Below, in pieces: positions 25,827-34,585 of a DNA stretch of 64,000 nucleotides. The DNA lies in the NCBI RefSeq assembly GCF_002093975.1, contig NZ_KZ084327.1:62001-126000 (forward strand), read 5' to 3'. Made by a program: the position numbers and the translations under genes. Origin of the DNA: Thermoactinospora rubra (GTDB taxonomy: Bacteria > Actinomycetota > Actinomycetes > Streptosporangiales > Streptosporangiaceae). Every line of letters begins with the position of its first letter. Positions within the stretch are counted from its first letter, which is position 1. The notes beneath the pieces are model-generated. The model was not told the origin of the DNA and searched no databases. It saw only the letters and a list, made by a program, of their open reading frames with translations.

Positions 25827-26335
25827 GCCGCCTGCGCGAGCCGGCCCACCGGGTCTCGCCGCGGGCCAGGGGACTGTGGCTGCTGCAGTCGCTGTCCGGC
25901 TTCGCCGTGCTGGCCGCCGGCTCCTTCCTGGCCGGCCGGTGGGTCGGCGGGAGCCGGTGGTCGTGGGTTCCCCCATGGTTCCAGGACGCCTGGTGGCTGC
26001 TGCCCGCGCTCGTCGTGGCGATCGGGCTGCCGCTGTGCGCGATCGGACCCTTCGTCCGCTACGCCGTCCATCGCTGGGAACTGTCGGGTGACGTCGTCTA
26101 CGCCCGATCCGGATTCGTCACCCGGGAGTGGGTGTTCGTGCCCGTCAGCCGCATCCAGACCGTCGACAAGACCCAGGGCTGGTTCGAGCGGCTGCTGAAC
26201 CTGGCCACCCTCCAGATCCGCACCGCCTCGCACGCGGGCTCCTCCACGATCGTCGGGCTGGACTACGAGGTGGCGGCCGCGCTCGCCGAGCAGCTGGCCC
26301 GGCGCGCCGAGGAGCTGAGGGACGACGCCACATGA
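25823..26335 (+). CDS. Bacterial PH-domain membrane protein (YdbS-like)
   Basis: A 170-residue protein with two membrane helices (LWLLQSLSGFAVLAAGSFLAG and WWLLPALVVAIGLPLCAIG) followed by a bPH2 domain: YAVHRWELSGDVVYARSGFVTREWVFVPVSRIQTVDKTQGWFERLLNLATLQI. This is the YdbS pattern, where the domain recognises membrane-side ligands. The next gene is the larger partner (YdbT-like) and overlaps by 4 bp. The GTG start at 25823 is set by homology (SRLREPAHRVSPRA) and by the overlap with the leader reading frame. Confidence 0.87.
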   Translation: MSRLREPAHRVSPRARGLWLLQSLSGFAVLAAGSFLAGRWVGGSRWSWVPPWFQDAWWLLPALVVAIGLPLCAIGPFVRYAVHRWELSGDVVYARSGFVTREWVFVPVSRIQTVDKTQGWFERLLNLATLQIRTASHAGSSTIVGLDYEVAAALAEQLARRAEELRDDAT

Positions 26336-27798
26336 CCGGCCCCGGCGCCCCGGCTGCCGCGCCGGTCTCGCGGCTGAGCCCCAGGGTCCTGCTCATCCAC
26401 CCGATACGGCTGCTGCCGTCCCTGCTGGTCCCGCCGCTCCTGCTGGTGTTCGCCAGCGGTTTCTCGCCCAGCTCGTACATATGGGTCGTCGCGGGCGTCG
26501 CCGGCACGATCGTCGTCTCGCTGGTGCGCTGGGCGGCCTTCACCTACGTGGTCGCCCAGGAGCGCCTGGAGATCAGGCGCGGGCTCCTCAGCCGCTCGGT
26601 CCGCACGATCCCGCTGGAGCGCGTGCGGGGCGTCGACGTGGTCACGCCGCCGATGCACCGGCTGCTGGGGCTGGCCGTCCTGAAGATCGACACGGGCGCG
26701 GGCGGCGAGGAGAAGGAGGAGGCCGAGCTCGACGCCGTCACACTGGCCGAGGCCGAGCGCCTGCGGGCGGCGCTGCTGCGCCGCGCCCCGCAGGCCGCCG
26801 TGGCGGCGCGGGGCACGGGAGCCACCGAGAGCGTGATCATCAAGGTGCCGCGCAGGTGGCTGGTGTACGGCCCGCTGTCCGGGGCGTACCTCTACGCGCC
26901 CTTCGCGGTGGTGGGCGGCGCGATCGGCCTGGTCTTCCAGTGGGGCGACAACCTGGGATTCGGCCGCGACGCGGCCCTCGGCGTGTGGCGGTGGCTGTGG
27001 GACCGGCCGCAGCTCCTGCTGATCGTGGCGGTCGTCCTGGTGATCGCCATGCCGTTCGCGGGCGGGGCGATGTACGCGGTGTTCACCTGGGACTTCACGC
27101 TCCGGCGGCGTGACGGGCACCTGGTGGCCGAACGCGGGCTCATCACCCGCAGGAGCGTGTCGCTGGAGTCGGCCCGGGTGCGCGGGTACGAGATCGTGGA
27201 CGGCCTGGCCGAGCGATGGGCGGGCGTGTGCCGGGCCTGGGCCATCGTGACCGGCCTGGGCGACTCGCGGACGCGCGGGCAGCTCCTGCCCGACGTGCCG
27301 AGGAAGGTCGCCGTCGAGCTGCTGGCGGACGCCGTGGGCCCCTACACCGGGCCGCTCGTCGCCCATCCGTCCGCCGCCCGGCAGCGCCGCCTGTTCAGGG
27401 CCGTCGCGCCCTGGGTGGCGTTCGCACTGGCCGCCGCCGTGCTGCGCCCGCCGTACTGGGGCGTCGCGGTCGCGCCGGCGCTGGTGCTGGCGGGCGCCGG
27501 GATCCCGCTTGGGCTGGACCGGTACCGCTCGCTCGGGCACGGGTACGACGGGGTCCGCCTCACGGTGCGCTCTGGGTCGCTGCGGCGCGCACAGGCCGTC
27601 GTGGAGCGCCGCGCGGTCGTCGGGTGGCGGATCAGGCAGACCTGGTTCCAGCGCCGGGCGGGCGTGTACACGGTCGTCGTCGGCGTGGGCGCGGGGGAGG
27701 GCGGCTACTCGGCCGTTGACGTGTCGGCCGAGCAGACGATCGGGTTCCCGCGCGCGGTCACGCCCGAGTGGCTCGCGCCGTTCCTTGAGGACGGCTGA
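26332..27798 (+). CDS. Bacterial PH-domain membrane protein (YdbT-like)
   Basis: A 488-residue membrane protein with two or three repeats of a helix pair plus bPH2 domain. First repeat: helices near 20-70 and the PH segment YVVAQERLEIRRGLLSRSVRTIPLERVRGVDVVTPPMHRLLGLAVLKI. Second: helices near 165-250 with LRRRDGHLVAERGLITRRSVSLESARVRGYEI. A third degenerate repeat follows (VRLTVRSGSLRRAQAVVERRAV). It pairs with the preceding gene. In Bacillus relatives of these proteins give resistance to a bacteriocin and to manganese stress; here the role is open. Confidence 0.88.
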   Translation: MTGPGAPAAAPVSRLSPRVLLIHPIRLLPSLLVPPLLLVFASGFSPSSYIWVVAGVAGTIVVSLVRWAAFTYVVAQERLEIRRGLLSRSVRTIPLERVRGVDVVTPPMHRLLGLAVLKIDTGAGGEEKEEAELDAVTLAEAERLRAALLRRAPQAAVAARGTGATESVIIKVPRRWLVYGPLSGAYLYAPFAVVGGAIGLVFQWGDNLGFGRDAALGVWRWLWDRPQLLLIVAVVLVIAMPFAGGAMYAVFTWDFTLRRRDGHLVAERGLITRRSVSLESARVRGYEIVDGLAERWAGVCRAWAIVTGLGDSRTRGQLLPDVPRKVAVELLADAVGPYTGPLVAHPSAARQRRLFRAVAPWVAFALAAAVLRPPYWGVAVAPALVLAGAGIPLGLDRYRSLGHGYDGVRLTVRSGSLRRAQAVVERRAVVGWRIRQTWFQRRAGVYTVVVGVGAGEGGYSAVDVSAEQTIGFPRAVTPEWLAPFLEDG

Positions 27799-27804
27799 GC
27801 CGCC

Positions 27805-29976
27805 TCACTCGGGGCGGCGCGCGCCGAACATGATCTCGTCCCAGCTCGGCACCGACGCGCGCCGGCCCCTGGAGCCCTTCTTCGGCTGACGGGCGGCCGG
27901 AGCGGGCGGCGGGGAGGGCACGGGGGCGTGGTCGGGCTCGGGCTTGGACTTGTCCTTCGGCTCGCGCGCGGCCGGCACCTTGGGCTCCGGCGCGGGCTCC
28001 GGGGCCGGTGCCGGTACGGCGGGCCGCGCGGGAGCGGGCTTGGCCGCCTCCTCTGCTGTCTCCCCGGCGGGCGGCTTCGCGACGGCCGGCTCCGCAGGGG
28101 CAGGCTTCGCGGTGACCGGCTCCGCGGTGGCGGGCTTCGCGGTGGCCGGTGTTCCGGCAACGGCGGACTCCGCGGTGGCGGGCTTCGCGGCGGCGGGCTC
28201 CACGGCAGGCTCGGCCTTCACCGCGGTCGCCTCGGAAGCCGCCTGCGCCGGAGGAGCAGCCTGCGCCTGCGGAGCGGGCTCTGCCCGCGTAGTGGTGGCC
28301 TCGGCCTGCGTGGTAGGCCCAGCCTGTGCAGTGGCCTCGGCCTGCGGTTCGACCTGTGCGGCGGTCTCTGCTTGTGGGGAGGCCTCAGCCTGCGAGGCGA
28401 TCCCATCCCGCGAGGCTGCCTCTGCCTGTGGGACGGTCTCTGCCTGTGCGGCCTCGCCCTGCGCGGCGGTCTCGGCCTGTGGAGCGGTCTCGGGCCGGGG
28501 GCTGGCTTCGGGCTGGGGAACCGCCTTGGGCTGCGACGCGGTGTCTGCCTGGGCGGCCACCGCGGACTGGGTGGCCTCGGGCTCGGCAACCGCCTCGTCC
28601 CCGGCCGGGGTCCCGGCAGCCGCCTCGGGCTCGACGGTGGCCGCACGCTCGACGGCCGCCTGGGCCGTCTCCGGCGCCGCCGACGGCTCGACCGCGGCGG
28701 GCTCCTCGGGCGCGGCGGTGGCGGCGTCCCCGGCGGGCGCGGCGGGACCGGCGGCCCTGCCCGCCACATCAGCCCTGCCCGCCCTGTCGGCCTTGCCGTA
28801 CTCCTGGACCGGCACCTGGCCCACCAGCGTCTCCAGGGGAGTGGACTGCTCGTAGGCGGGCGGCTCGGTCTCCGGAAGGGCCGGGGCCGAAGGACCGGCG
28901 ACGGGCGGCGGGACGGGCACGGCCGATCCATGGGAGGCGGTGGAGCCGGAATCGCGCGAGGGGTGACGGTCGGCGCGGGACTGCCCGAAGTCGGGCAGCC
29001 ACGGCGCCGGAGCGTCGCGCCGCGCGGCCTCCACTTCACGCTCCGCCAGACGCGCCGCCTCCCCTTCACGCTCGCCCGAACGCTCCTCGCGGCCCGGCGC
29101 CGCCAGACCCGGCGACGCGGACCCCGAGGAGGCAGAACCCGGCGACGGGACGCCCGATGCCGCCGGACCCGGCCGCAGCGCCACCTCCCGGTCCTCGGGC
29201 CGCCGCGGCGGGGGCCCGAGCGGGCGGGGCGGCTCGATGGCGAAACCGGCCCCGGCGGCCGCGGGCGGTTCCTGCTGCTCACGCCGTACCGGGGCGGGGA
29301 AGGAGACGGTGTCGGAGGTCAGCGGCGGCACGGGCTGGAGCTTGGCCAGGCGGGGGGACAGCGGCGTGACGGTCGAGTCGGGCACCGGGGGATCGGGGTC
29401 GAAGTCGGCCTGCGACAGCCGCATGGCCTCCTCGTCGTGCGGGGTGACGTGGCGGCGGCGCGGGTCGAACAGCCACTCGGCGTGGCGCGTGTGACCGTTC
29501 CACACATAACCGAGCTTGACCCGCCACAGGCCGTCGTCGCGCTTGGCGGAGTCCCAGTCGATCTCCTCGGCGGGCACGCCGCGGCGGGTCAGCCGCTCGG
29601 CGACCAGGTCGCCCAGCGCGGGCCCGGGCGAGGACTCCCCGGGCAGCCGGACGGAGACTCGCTGCGCCTGCTGAGCGACGTACTCCCGTTCCTGGAGCAC
29701 GGGGCCCTCGAACCAGCGGACCCGCTCGACCGGGATGCCGGCGGTGGCCGCGATCTCCTCGGCGGTCTCCCCGGCACGGATGCGAGCCTGGATCTCCTTG
29801 GGGCGCAACGGACTCTCCACTTCGATCTCGTACTGGCCGAGACGGGAGAAGTTTCCGCGGACGGCAGCGCGGAGCCGGTCGTCCACGGGGAGCGTGAAAC
29901 GGGTACCGCGCCCGGCTGTCGCCAAGACGAGGTAAGTACCGTCCTCGCTCACCGCGACGAGTCGGAGCTCCTGCAT
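27805..29976 (-). CDS. sepH: Septation protein SepH (FtsZ-binding), unusually long
   Basis: A 723-residue protein. The N-terminal DUF3071 domain (1-180) is well preserved: MQELRLVAVSEDGTYLVLAT, the helix-turn-helix IQARIRAGETAEEIAATAGI with VERVRWFEGPVLQEREY, and GYVWNGHTRHAEWLFDPRRRHV. The C-terminus keeps the conserved RASVPSWDEIMFG motif. In Streptomyces SepH binds FtsZ and stimulates its assembly. The roughly 440-residue linker between the domains (about 250-700) is made of Ala, Pro, Glu, Gln and Thr repeats and is about twice the usual length. ATG 29976 begins the standard N-terminus. Confidence 0.93.
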   Translation of the reverse strand: MQELRLVAVSEDGTYLVLATAGRGTRFTLPVDDRLRAAVRGNFSRLGQYEIEVESPLRPKEIQARIRAGETAEEIAATAGIPVERVRWFEGPVLQEREYVAQQAQRVSVRLPGESSPGPALGDLVAERLTRRGVPAEEIDWDSAKRDDGLWRVKLGYVWNGHTRHAEWLFDPRRRHVTPHDEEAMRLSQADFDPDPPVPDSTVTPLSPRLAKLQPVPPLTSDTVSFPAPVRREQQEPPAAAGAGFAIEPPRPLGPPPRRPEDREVALRPGPAASGVPSPGSASSGSASPGLAAPGREERSGEREGEAARLAEREVEAARRDAPAPWLPDFGQSRADRHPSRDSGSTASHGSAVPVPPPVAGPSAPALPETEPPAYEQSTPLETLVGQVPVQEYGKADRAGRADVAGRAAGPAAPAGDAATAAPEEPAAVEPSAAPETAQAAVERAATVEPEAAAGTPAGDEAVAEPEATQSAVAAQADTASQPKAVPQPEASPRPETAPQAETAAQGEAAQAETVPQAEAASRDGIASQAEASPQAETAAQVEPQAEATAQAGPTTQAEATTTRAEPAPQAQAAPPAQAASEATAVKAEPAVEPAAAKPATAESAVAGTPATAKPATAEPVTAKPAPAEPAVAKPPAGETAEEAAKPAPARPAVPAPAPEPAPEPKVPAAREPKDKSKPEPDHAPVPSPPPAPAARQPKKGSRGRRASVPSWDEIMFGARRPE

Positions 29977-30398
29977 GCGAGTCCTTTCGTCAGCGTCGTG
30001 CTCAATCTTCCCCCGGACCCTTGAGTCTCTCGCGTGTGCCGGTTGCCTGCCAGCACCGTACCCGGCATGTCCGAACATCGCCTTCCTGGGAGAGCCCGAA
30101 GAGGATGTGACGCCGGTCACATTTACGACATCCATCCCTTGTCAGCCCTCCCCGTGGTGCCGGGGCAGGAGACACGTCCTCGTGGGATTGTGACGAATCG
30201 CGGCTTCGGCCGCCCGGCGGTTGGGTGAACTGGCTCGCCCGGGCATGGCTGCGGCAGGGGCGGCTGGGTCGGTACGGCGGGGCACGAGCCGAGAATTTGC
30301 CTGTCACGCACGTCACAGGAACATCGGGACACGCGGTCGCGTCTATTCACGAGGAAGCTCTTTACCGTTCGCGTGACAGGAGAGGACTGATTCGGGGG
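29977..30398. other. Intergenic region between sepH and a membrane-protein gene
   Basis: About 420 bp of divergent promoter space. It holds one strong palindrome (30105-30122, listed separately) and, at 30300-30319, CCTGTCACGCACGTCACAGG, both an imperfect palindrome and a direct repeat of GTCAC, about 80 bp before the plus-strand start. I see no convincing gene or RNA. Confidence 0.6.
30105..30122. promoter_or_regulatory. CRP/GlxR-type palindromic operator
   Basis: ATGTGACGCCGGTCACAT is a perfect 7-4-7 palindrome and contains TGTGA-N6-TCACA, the consensus of cAMP receptor protein family sites including actinobacterial Crp and GlxR. It lies 129 bp upstream of the sepH start and about 277 bp upstream of the divergent gene. 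Confidence 0.6.
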
Positions 30399-31193
30399 AT
30401 GAGCGGCGAACAGCCGAAGTTCGAGCTGAGCGTGCCGCAGGTCGCGGGAGGGGCGCTGGCGGCCGTGACCGCCGCGGTGGCCGCCTCCTATCTCGGGGTG
30501 ACGGGAACGGTGATCGGAGCGGCGGTGGCGAGCGTGGCCAGCACGGTCGGCGGCGCCGTCTACACGCACTACCTCCAGCGCACGGGGGAGAAGGTCAGGC
30601 GGCACACGCCCATCCCTTGGCGGCGGCGGGAGCAGGAGCCGCCGAGGCACCAGGACGGGGAGGGCGAACTGGCCACGGCGGTGCACGCCACCGTGCGGCG
30701 GCCGGAGCAGGAGGCGGCCACGCTCGTGATGGCGCCGGTCGAGACGCGGCGGCCGTTGCCCTGGCTGAAGCTGGCCCTGGCCACCGTGCTGATCTTCACG
30801 ATCAGCATGGGCGGGATCCTGGGCTACCAGGCCGCCGCGAACAGGACCGTGCACGAGGCGGTGACCGGCAAGGCGCCCACGCGCGAGCAGGGGCCCGCGC
30901 CGGCCGACGACGACCGCCGCGACGAGCGCGAGGACCGGCCGGCCGGGACGCCCGCCACCACCCGGAGCGAGCCCACGCCGAGTGCCACGCCGAGCGCCAA
31001 GCCGTCCGCCGAGCCCAAGGCGACGACACCGGCGCCCAAGCCGAGCGCGACCGGCCGGCCCACGGACGGCCCCACCGGAGCGCCCACGGCCGTGCCGACT
31101 CCCACGCCGAGCCAGGAGGTCCCGGAGGAGCCGGAGAGCAGCGAGCCGCCGCCGGACACCGGCGACGCGCAGCAGGCCGAGCCGGCGCAGTGA
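30399..31193 (+). CDS. Membrane protein with Pro/Thr-rich C-terminal tail, unknown
   Basis: A 264-residue protein. Residues 12-55 form two Ala/Gly/Val-rich hydrophobic segments (VAGGALAAVTAAVAASYLGV and GAAVASVASTVGGAVYTHYL), a basic stretch follows, and a classical membrane helix lies at 132-155 (LKLALATVLIFTISMGGILG). The last 100 residues are Pro, Ala, Thr and Ser repeats ending acidic. The ATG at 30399 is preceded by AGGAGAGGA at a longer distance. Topology suggests an exported or wall-spanning tail. No family recognised. Confidence 0.75.
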   Translation: MSGEQPKFELSVPQVAGGALAAVTAAVAASYLGVTGTVIGAAVASVASTVGGAVYTHYLQRTGEKVRRHTPIPWRRREQEPPRHQDGEGELATAVHATVRRPEQEAATLVMAPVETRRPLPWLKLALATVLIFTISMGGILGYQAAANRTVHEAVTGKAPTREQGPAPADDDRRDEREDRPAGTPATTRSEPTPSATPSAKPSAEPKATTPAPKPSATGRPTDGPTGAPTAVPTPTPSQEVPEEPESSEPPPDTGDAQQAEPAQ

Positions 31194-31246
31194 ACAGCAG
31201 TGAACAGCAGGGAACACCGGCCCGTGCACGGTGGGAGCGGCAGGGC

Positions 31247-32527
31247 TCAGCTGCCCAGCACGGTCTCCAGGTAGGGGTTGGTGAACACCCTCCGGGGATC
31301 CAGCTCGTCCCGCAACTTCAGGAAGTCGGCGAAGCGCGGATAGACCCCGCCGAGGTAGGAAGCGTCCCGGGTGTGCAGCTTGCCCCAGTGTGGGCGTCCC
31401 GCCAGCCGTACCATGATCTCCTCCACGGCCGCGAAGTACTCGGGGTTGGGGGAGGCGTGGTAGGTGTGGCAGGCGATGTACGCCGTGGGCCGGCCGTACG
31501 CCGTCGACAGCCAGGCGTCGCTCGGCGGGGTCACCCGCACCTCCACGGGGAAGGAGATCCGCCAGCCGCTGCGCCCCACCAGGTCGCGCAGCTCGCGCAG
31601 GGCCTGGGCGAGGTGTTCGCGCGGGATGGCGTACTCCGTCTCCAGGAAGCGCACCTTCCGCACGGTGGCGAAGACCTTGTAGGAGGCGTCGACCGAGGAG
31701 GAGTCGCCCAGCGCCTTGGCGCTGACGCGGTTGAGCGTGGGCACCAGGCCGGGCGCCAGGGCGCCGAGCGCGCACACCGCGCCGAAGAGCTTGTTCTCCA
31801 GGAAGTCGTAGACGAGCCACTCCTTGACCGCGCCGGGCGGGGTGGCCGGGCCGGGGTGCCGGTTGTTGGTCTTGACCAGGCAGGCGTCGGTGTGCGGCAG
31901 CCAGTAGAAGTCCAGGTGCTCGTTGACCTGGGTGAGCTCGTCGAGCGAGTCGACGATCTGTGCCAGCGGCATCACGGTGCGCCGGTTGTGCAGGAGGAAC
32001 GCGGGCTCGGCGCGGAAGGTGACGGCGGTCAGGACGCCGAGCGCGCCCAGCCCCACCCGGGCCGCGTCGAACAGCGCGTCGCCGGGACGGGCCGTGGTCA
32101 CCGAGCCGTCGGCGAGCACCAGCTCCAGCGCGGTCACCTGGTCGGCCAGGCCGCCGGTGTCGCGCCCGGTGCCGTGGGTGCCGGTCTGGATGGCGCCGGC
32201 GACGGTCTGCGCGGTGATGTCGCCCATGTTGGCCAGGGCCAGCCCCCGCCGGGCGAGCTCCTCGTTGAGCCGCCAGAGCGGGGTGCCGGCCATGACCGTG
32301 ACGCCGTCGTCGCCCACGGACCTGACGCCGGTCAGGGCGTCGGGCCGCAGCATGACGCCGTCGGTGAGGGCCACCCCGGTGAAGGAGTGGCCCGTGCCGA
32401 CCATGCGGACGCGGCGCCCGTCGCGGGCGGCGTCCTTGACGGCGGATGCGACGTCGTCGACCGACGTCGGCGTGCGGACCTCGGCGGGGGTGCCTTTCTG
32501 GTTACGAGCCCAGTTCGTGAAGACCAT
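31247..32527 (-). CDS. D-arabinono-1,4-lactone oxidase-like FAD oxidase
   Basis: A 426-residue aldonolactone oxidase of the VAO family. The N-terminal PCMH FAD domain has VGTGHSFTGVALTDGVML, in which His is the usual covalent FAD site, and GNMGDITAQTVAGA-like ANMGDITAQTVAGAIQTGTHG. The C-terminal ALO domain contains GRPHWGKLH, the HWGK motif found in L-gulonolactone and arabinonolactone oxidases. The product would be an ascorbate-like enediol and hydrogen peroxide; relatives also oxidise polyols. No signal peptide. GGAGG stands 4 bases before ATG 32527. Confidence 0.9.
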   Translation of the reverse strand: MVFTNWARNQKGTPAEVRTPTSVDDVASAVKDAARDGRRVRMVGTGHSFTGVALTDGVMLRPDALTGVRSVGDDGVTVMAGTPLWRLNEELARRGLALANMGDITAQTVAGAIQTGTHGTGRDTGGLADQVTALELVLADGSVTTARPGDALFDAARVGLGALGVLTAVTFRAEPAFLLHNRRTVMPLAQIVDSLDELTQVNEHLDFYWLPHTDACLVKTNNRHPGPATPPGAVKEWLVYDFLENKLFGAVCALGALAPGLVPTLNRVSAKALGDSSSVDASYKVFATVRKVRFLETEYAIPREHLAQALRELRDLVGRSGWRISFPVEVRVTPPSDAWLSTAYGRPTAYIACHTYHASPNPEYFAAVEEIMVRLAGRPHWGKLHTRDASYLGGVYPRFADFLKLRDELDPRRVFTNPYLETVLGS

Positions 32528-32569
32528 GCACCCTCCTGAGTATCGTCCGGCGTTAAACGTGAACGATAC

Positions 32570-33292
32570 TCAGCTTTGCCAGCCCTCCGGAAGCGGGAAG
32601 ACGTCGCCGGGCCGCAGGTTGTACTGCTTGACCAGGGTCGAGACGGTCACCAGATGGTAGCCGCGCTTCTTGAGCAGCGTGACGATCTTGGGCATCACGT
32701 CCACGGTCTGCTTGACCCAGTCGTGCATGAGGATGATCCCGTTGGGCTTGGCCACGTCGAGGACCTGCTGCTTGATGGCGTCCTCGTTCTTGGTGGCCCA
32801 GTCCTTGGACCCGGCGGTCCACAGGATGATCGGCATGCCGTGCTCGGCGGCGATGTCGGAGGTCAGCACGTCGGCCAGGCCGTACGGCGGGCGCAGCAGC
32901 TTGGGCTCCACACCGGTGACCTCCTTGACGATGGCCTGCGTCTTGGAGACCTCCGCGCGCACCTGCCACGGCTCCAGCTTGGTGAAGTCCGGGTGGGTGT
33001 AGCTGTGGTTGCCCAGCTCGTGGCCCTCGGCGGCCATGCGCTTGGCGAAGGCGGGACGGGACTTCACGTACTGGCCCTCGAGGAAGAAGGTCGCCTTGAC
33101 GCCCTCCTTCTTCAGGGTGTCCAGCAGCTTGTCGGCGTACTTGCCCGGCCCGTCGTCGAAGGTCAGCGCGAGGCACTTGACCTGGGTGCAGTCGACCTCT
33201 TCCTTCGCCTTCGGGGTGGCCTGCGCCGGCGCCGCCGTCAGCGTGACGGTGACACAGGCGAGTGCCAGAAGTGAAGTGATGTGTCGGGACAT
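32570..33292 (-). CDS. Secreted polysaccharide deacetylase (NodB domain)
   Basis: A 240-residue carbohydrate esterase family 4 protein. The N-terminal 24 residues form a signal peptide (HITSLLALACVTVTLTAAPAQA, Ala-x-Ala cleavage). The NodB motifs are all present: TFDDGPG (catalytic and metal Asp), HSYTHPDF (metal His pair), RPPYG and LMHD. Such enzymes remove N-acetyl groups from peptidoglycan or chitin-like polymers outside the cell. I start at ATG 33292 where the signal peptide begins; the frame is open to 33352. A neighbouring lytic transglycosylase is also a wall enzyme. Confidence 0.92.
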   Translation of the reverse strand: MSRHITSLLALACVTVTLTAAPAQATPKAKEEVDCTQVKCLALTFDDGPGKYADKLLDTLKKEGVKATFFLEGQYVKSRPAFAKRMAAEGHELGNHSYTHPDFTKLEPWQVRAEVSKTQAIVKEVTGVEPKLLRPPYGLADVLTSDIAAEHGMPIILWTAGSKDWATKNEDAIKQQVLDVAKPNGIILMHDWVKQTVDVMPKIVTLLKKRGYHLVTVSTLVKQYNLRPGDVFPLPEGWQS

Positions 33293-33436
33293 AAGTGAAC
33301 TTTCAGTTGTGATGGGTGATGCGAGGGATGTCATGAAGTTAGCGGATCGCATCGTGGCTCGTCAGGCTCGACCCGGAAAGTCCCAGCAAACAGTGACCTC
33401 CGGCCCCGTCGGTTGGTGTGCACTACTCTGAGCGAG

Positions 33437-34585
33437 GTGTCCGCCCCTTCTCCGCTCCGCGCGGTCGTGACGGTTCTGGCGGCCGCGATCGCGTTGACGG
33501 CCGCCGGCGCCGCGCTGGGCCTGACCGTCGTGTCCGACCGTCCCGGGGACGCCCACTCCGCCGTCGTTCCCCCTCCGGACCGCCTCGACAGCCTGGTGCC
33601 CGTGGCCCGGCCCGCCGGGCAGCAGCCGGTCGAGGACTTCGGCAGGGGCGGGCCCGGCGTCACCCCGACGCCGCCGCGCGTGATGGCCGTCTCGGGCTCG
33701 GCCGTCCCCGTGCGCACCCGGCACGCGCTGGCCAGGCTCAAGCACGTGCAGAAGGTGATCACCGTGGACGCGGGCCTGGTGACCGTGTCGGGCGCGGGCA
33801 TCAACCTGCTCGCGGTCAACCCCGCCGACTTCCGCTCCTGGACGCCCCAGGCCGTGGCGGACGAGCCGGCCGTGTGGAGCGCCCTGGCGCGCGGCGAGCT
33901 GATCGCCGACAGCGCGGCGGTGCGGCGGCTGGGCCTCATCCTGGGCGCGGAGTACCAGATCGACCGCGGGCCACGGCTGCGCCTGGCGGGATCGGCGCCG
34001 CTGGGGCTGAGGGGCATCGACGGCATCGTCAGCACGGCGACCGGCGCCTCGCTGGGGCTGGCGAAGGGCGTCGTCGTGCTGCTCCACGGCAAGGACGGGA
34101 AGATCAGCGAGGCGCGGGTGCGCAAGGTCATGGGCGAGGGCAGCCAGGTGGTGTCGCTGCAGCGCAGGACCCCACCGCCGCAGGCGCGCCCGGTGAACGT
34201 GGGACGGCCCGGCAGCTACCTGGAGCTGTACAAGGCGGCCGCCACGCGCTGCCCGGGGCTGTCGTGGACCGTGCTGGCGGCGATCGGGCAGGTGGAGAGC
34301 TCCCACGGGCGCAACAACGGGCCTTCCAGCGCGGGGGCGCTGGGGCCGATGCAGTTCATGCCGCGCACGTGGGCCGCCTACGGCGTGGACGGCGACGGGG
34401 ACGGGGTCAAGGACATCTGGAGCCCGTACGACGCGGTGCCGGGGGCGGCCAACTACCTGTGCGCGAACGGCGCGGGCCAGGGCGGGGAGAAGCTGCGCAA
34501 GGCGATCTGGTTCTACAACCACTCCTGGTCGTACGTGGACAAGGTGCTGGGGCTCGCCGAGGCCTACGCCCGCGCCTACGCTTGA
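33437..34585 (+). CDS. Secreted lytic transglycosylase (MltB/SLT-like)
   Basis: A 382-residue protein. An N-terminal hydrophobic helix ([22 protein letters not shown]) anchors or exports it. A middle domain of about 150 residues has no clear match. The C-terminal SLT domain shows [18 protein letters not shown] with the catalytic Glu, [24 protein letters not shown] and [10 protein letters not shown]. It would cleave peptidoglycan glycan chains, forming anhydromuramic ends. GTG 33437 is my choice; TTG 33413 is in frame. The last 10 bases overlap the convergent ferrochelatase gene. Confidence 0.9.
   Translation: MSAPSPLRAVVTVLAAAIALTAAGAALGLTVVSDRPGDAHSAVVPPPDRLDSLVPVARPAGQQPVEDFGRGGPGVTPTPPRVMAVSGSAVPVRTRHALARLKHVQKVITVDAGLVTVSGAGINLLAVNPADFRSWTPQAVADEPAVWSALARGELIADSAAVRRLGLILGAEYQIDRGPRLRLAGSAPLGLRGIDGIVSTATGASLGLAKGVVVLLHGKDGKISEARVRKVMGEGSQVVSLQRRTPPPQARPVNVGRPGSYLELYKAAATRCPGLSWTVLAAIGQVESSHGRNNGPSSAGALGPMQFMPRTWAAYGVDGDGDGVKDIWSPYDAVPGAANYLCANGAGQGGEKLRKAIWFYNHSWSYVDKVLGLAEAYARAYA

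Noticed and set aside
27928..30024. A 698-codon plus-strand frame rich in Gly, Leu and Arg
   Set aside because: It is the antisense of the SepH repeat linker; the low complexity comes from that repeat.
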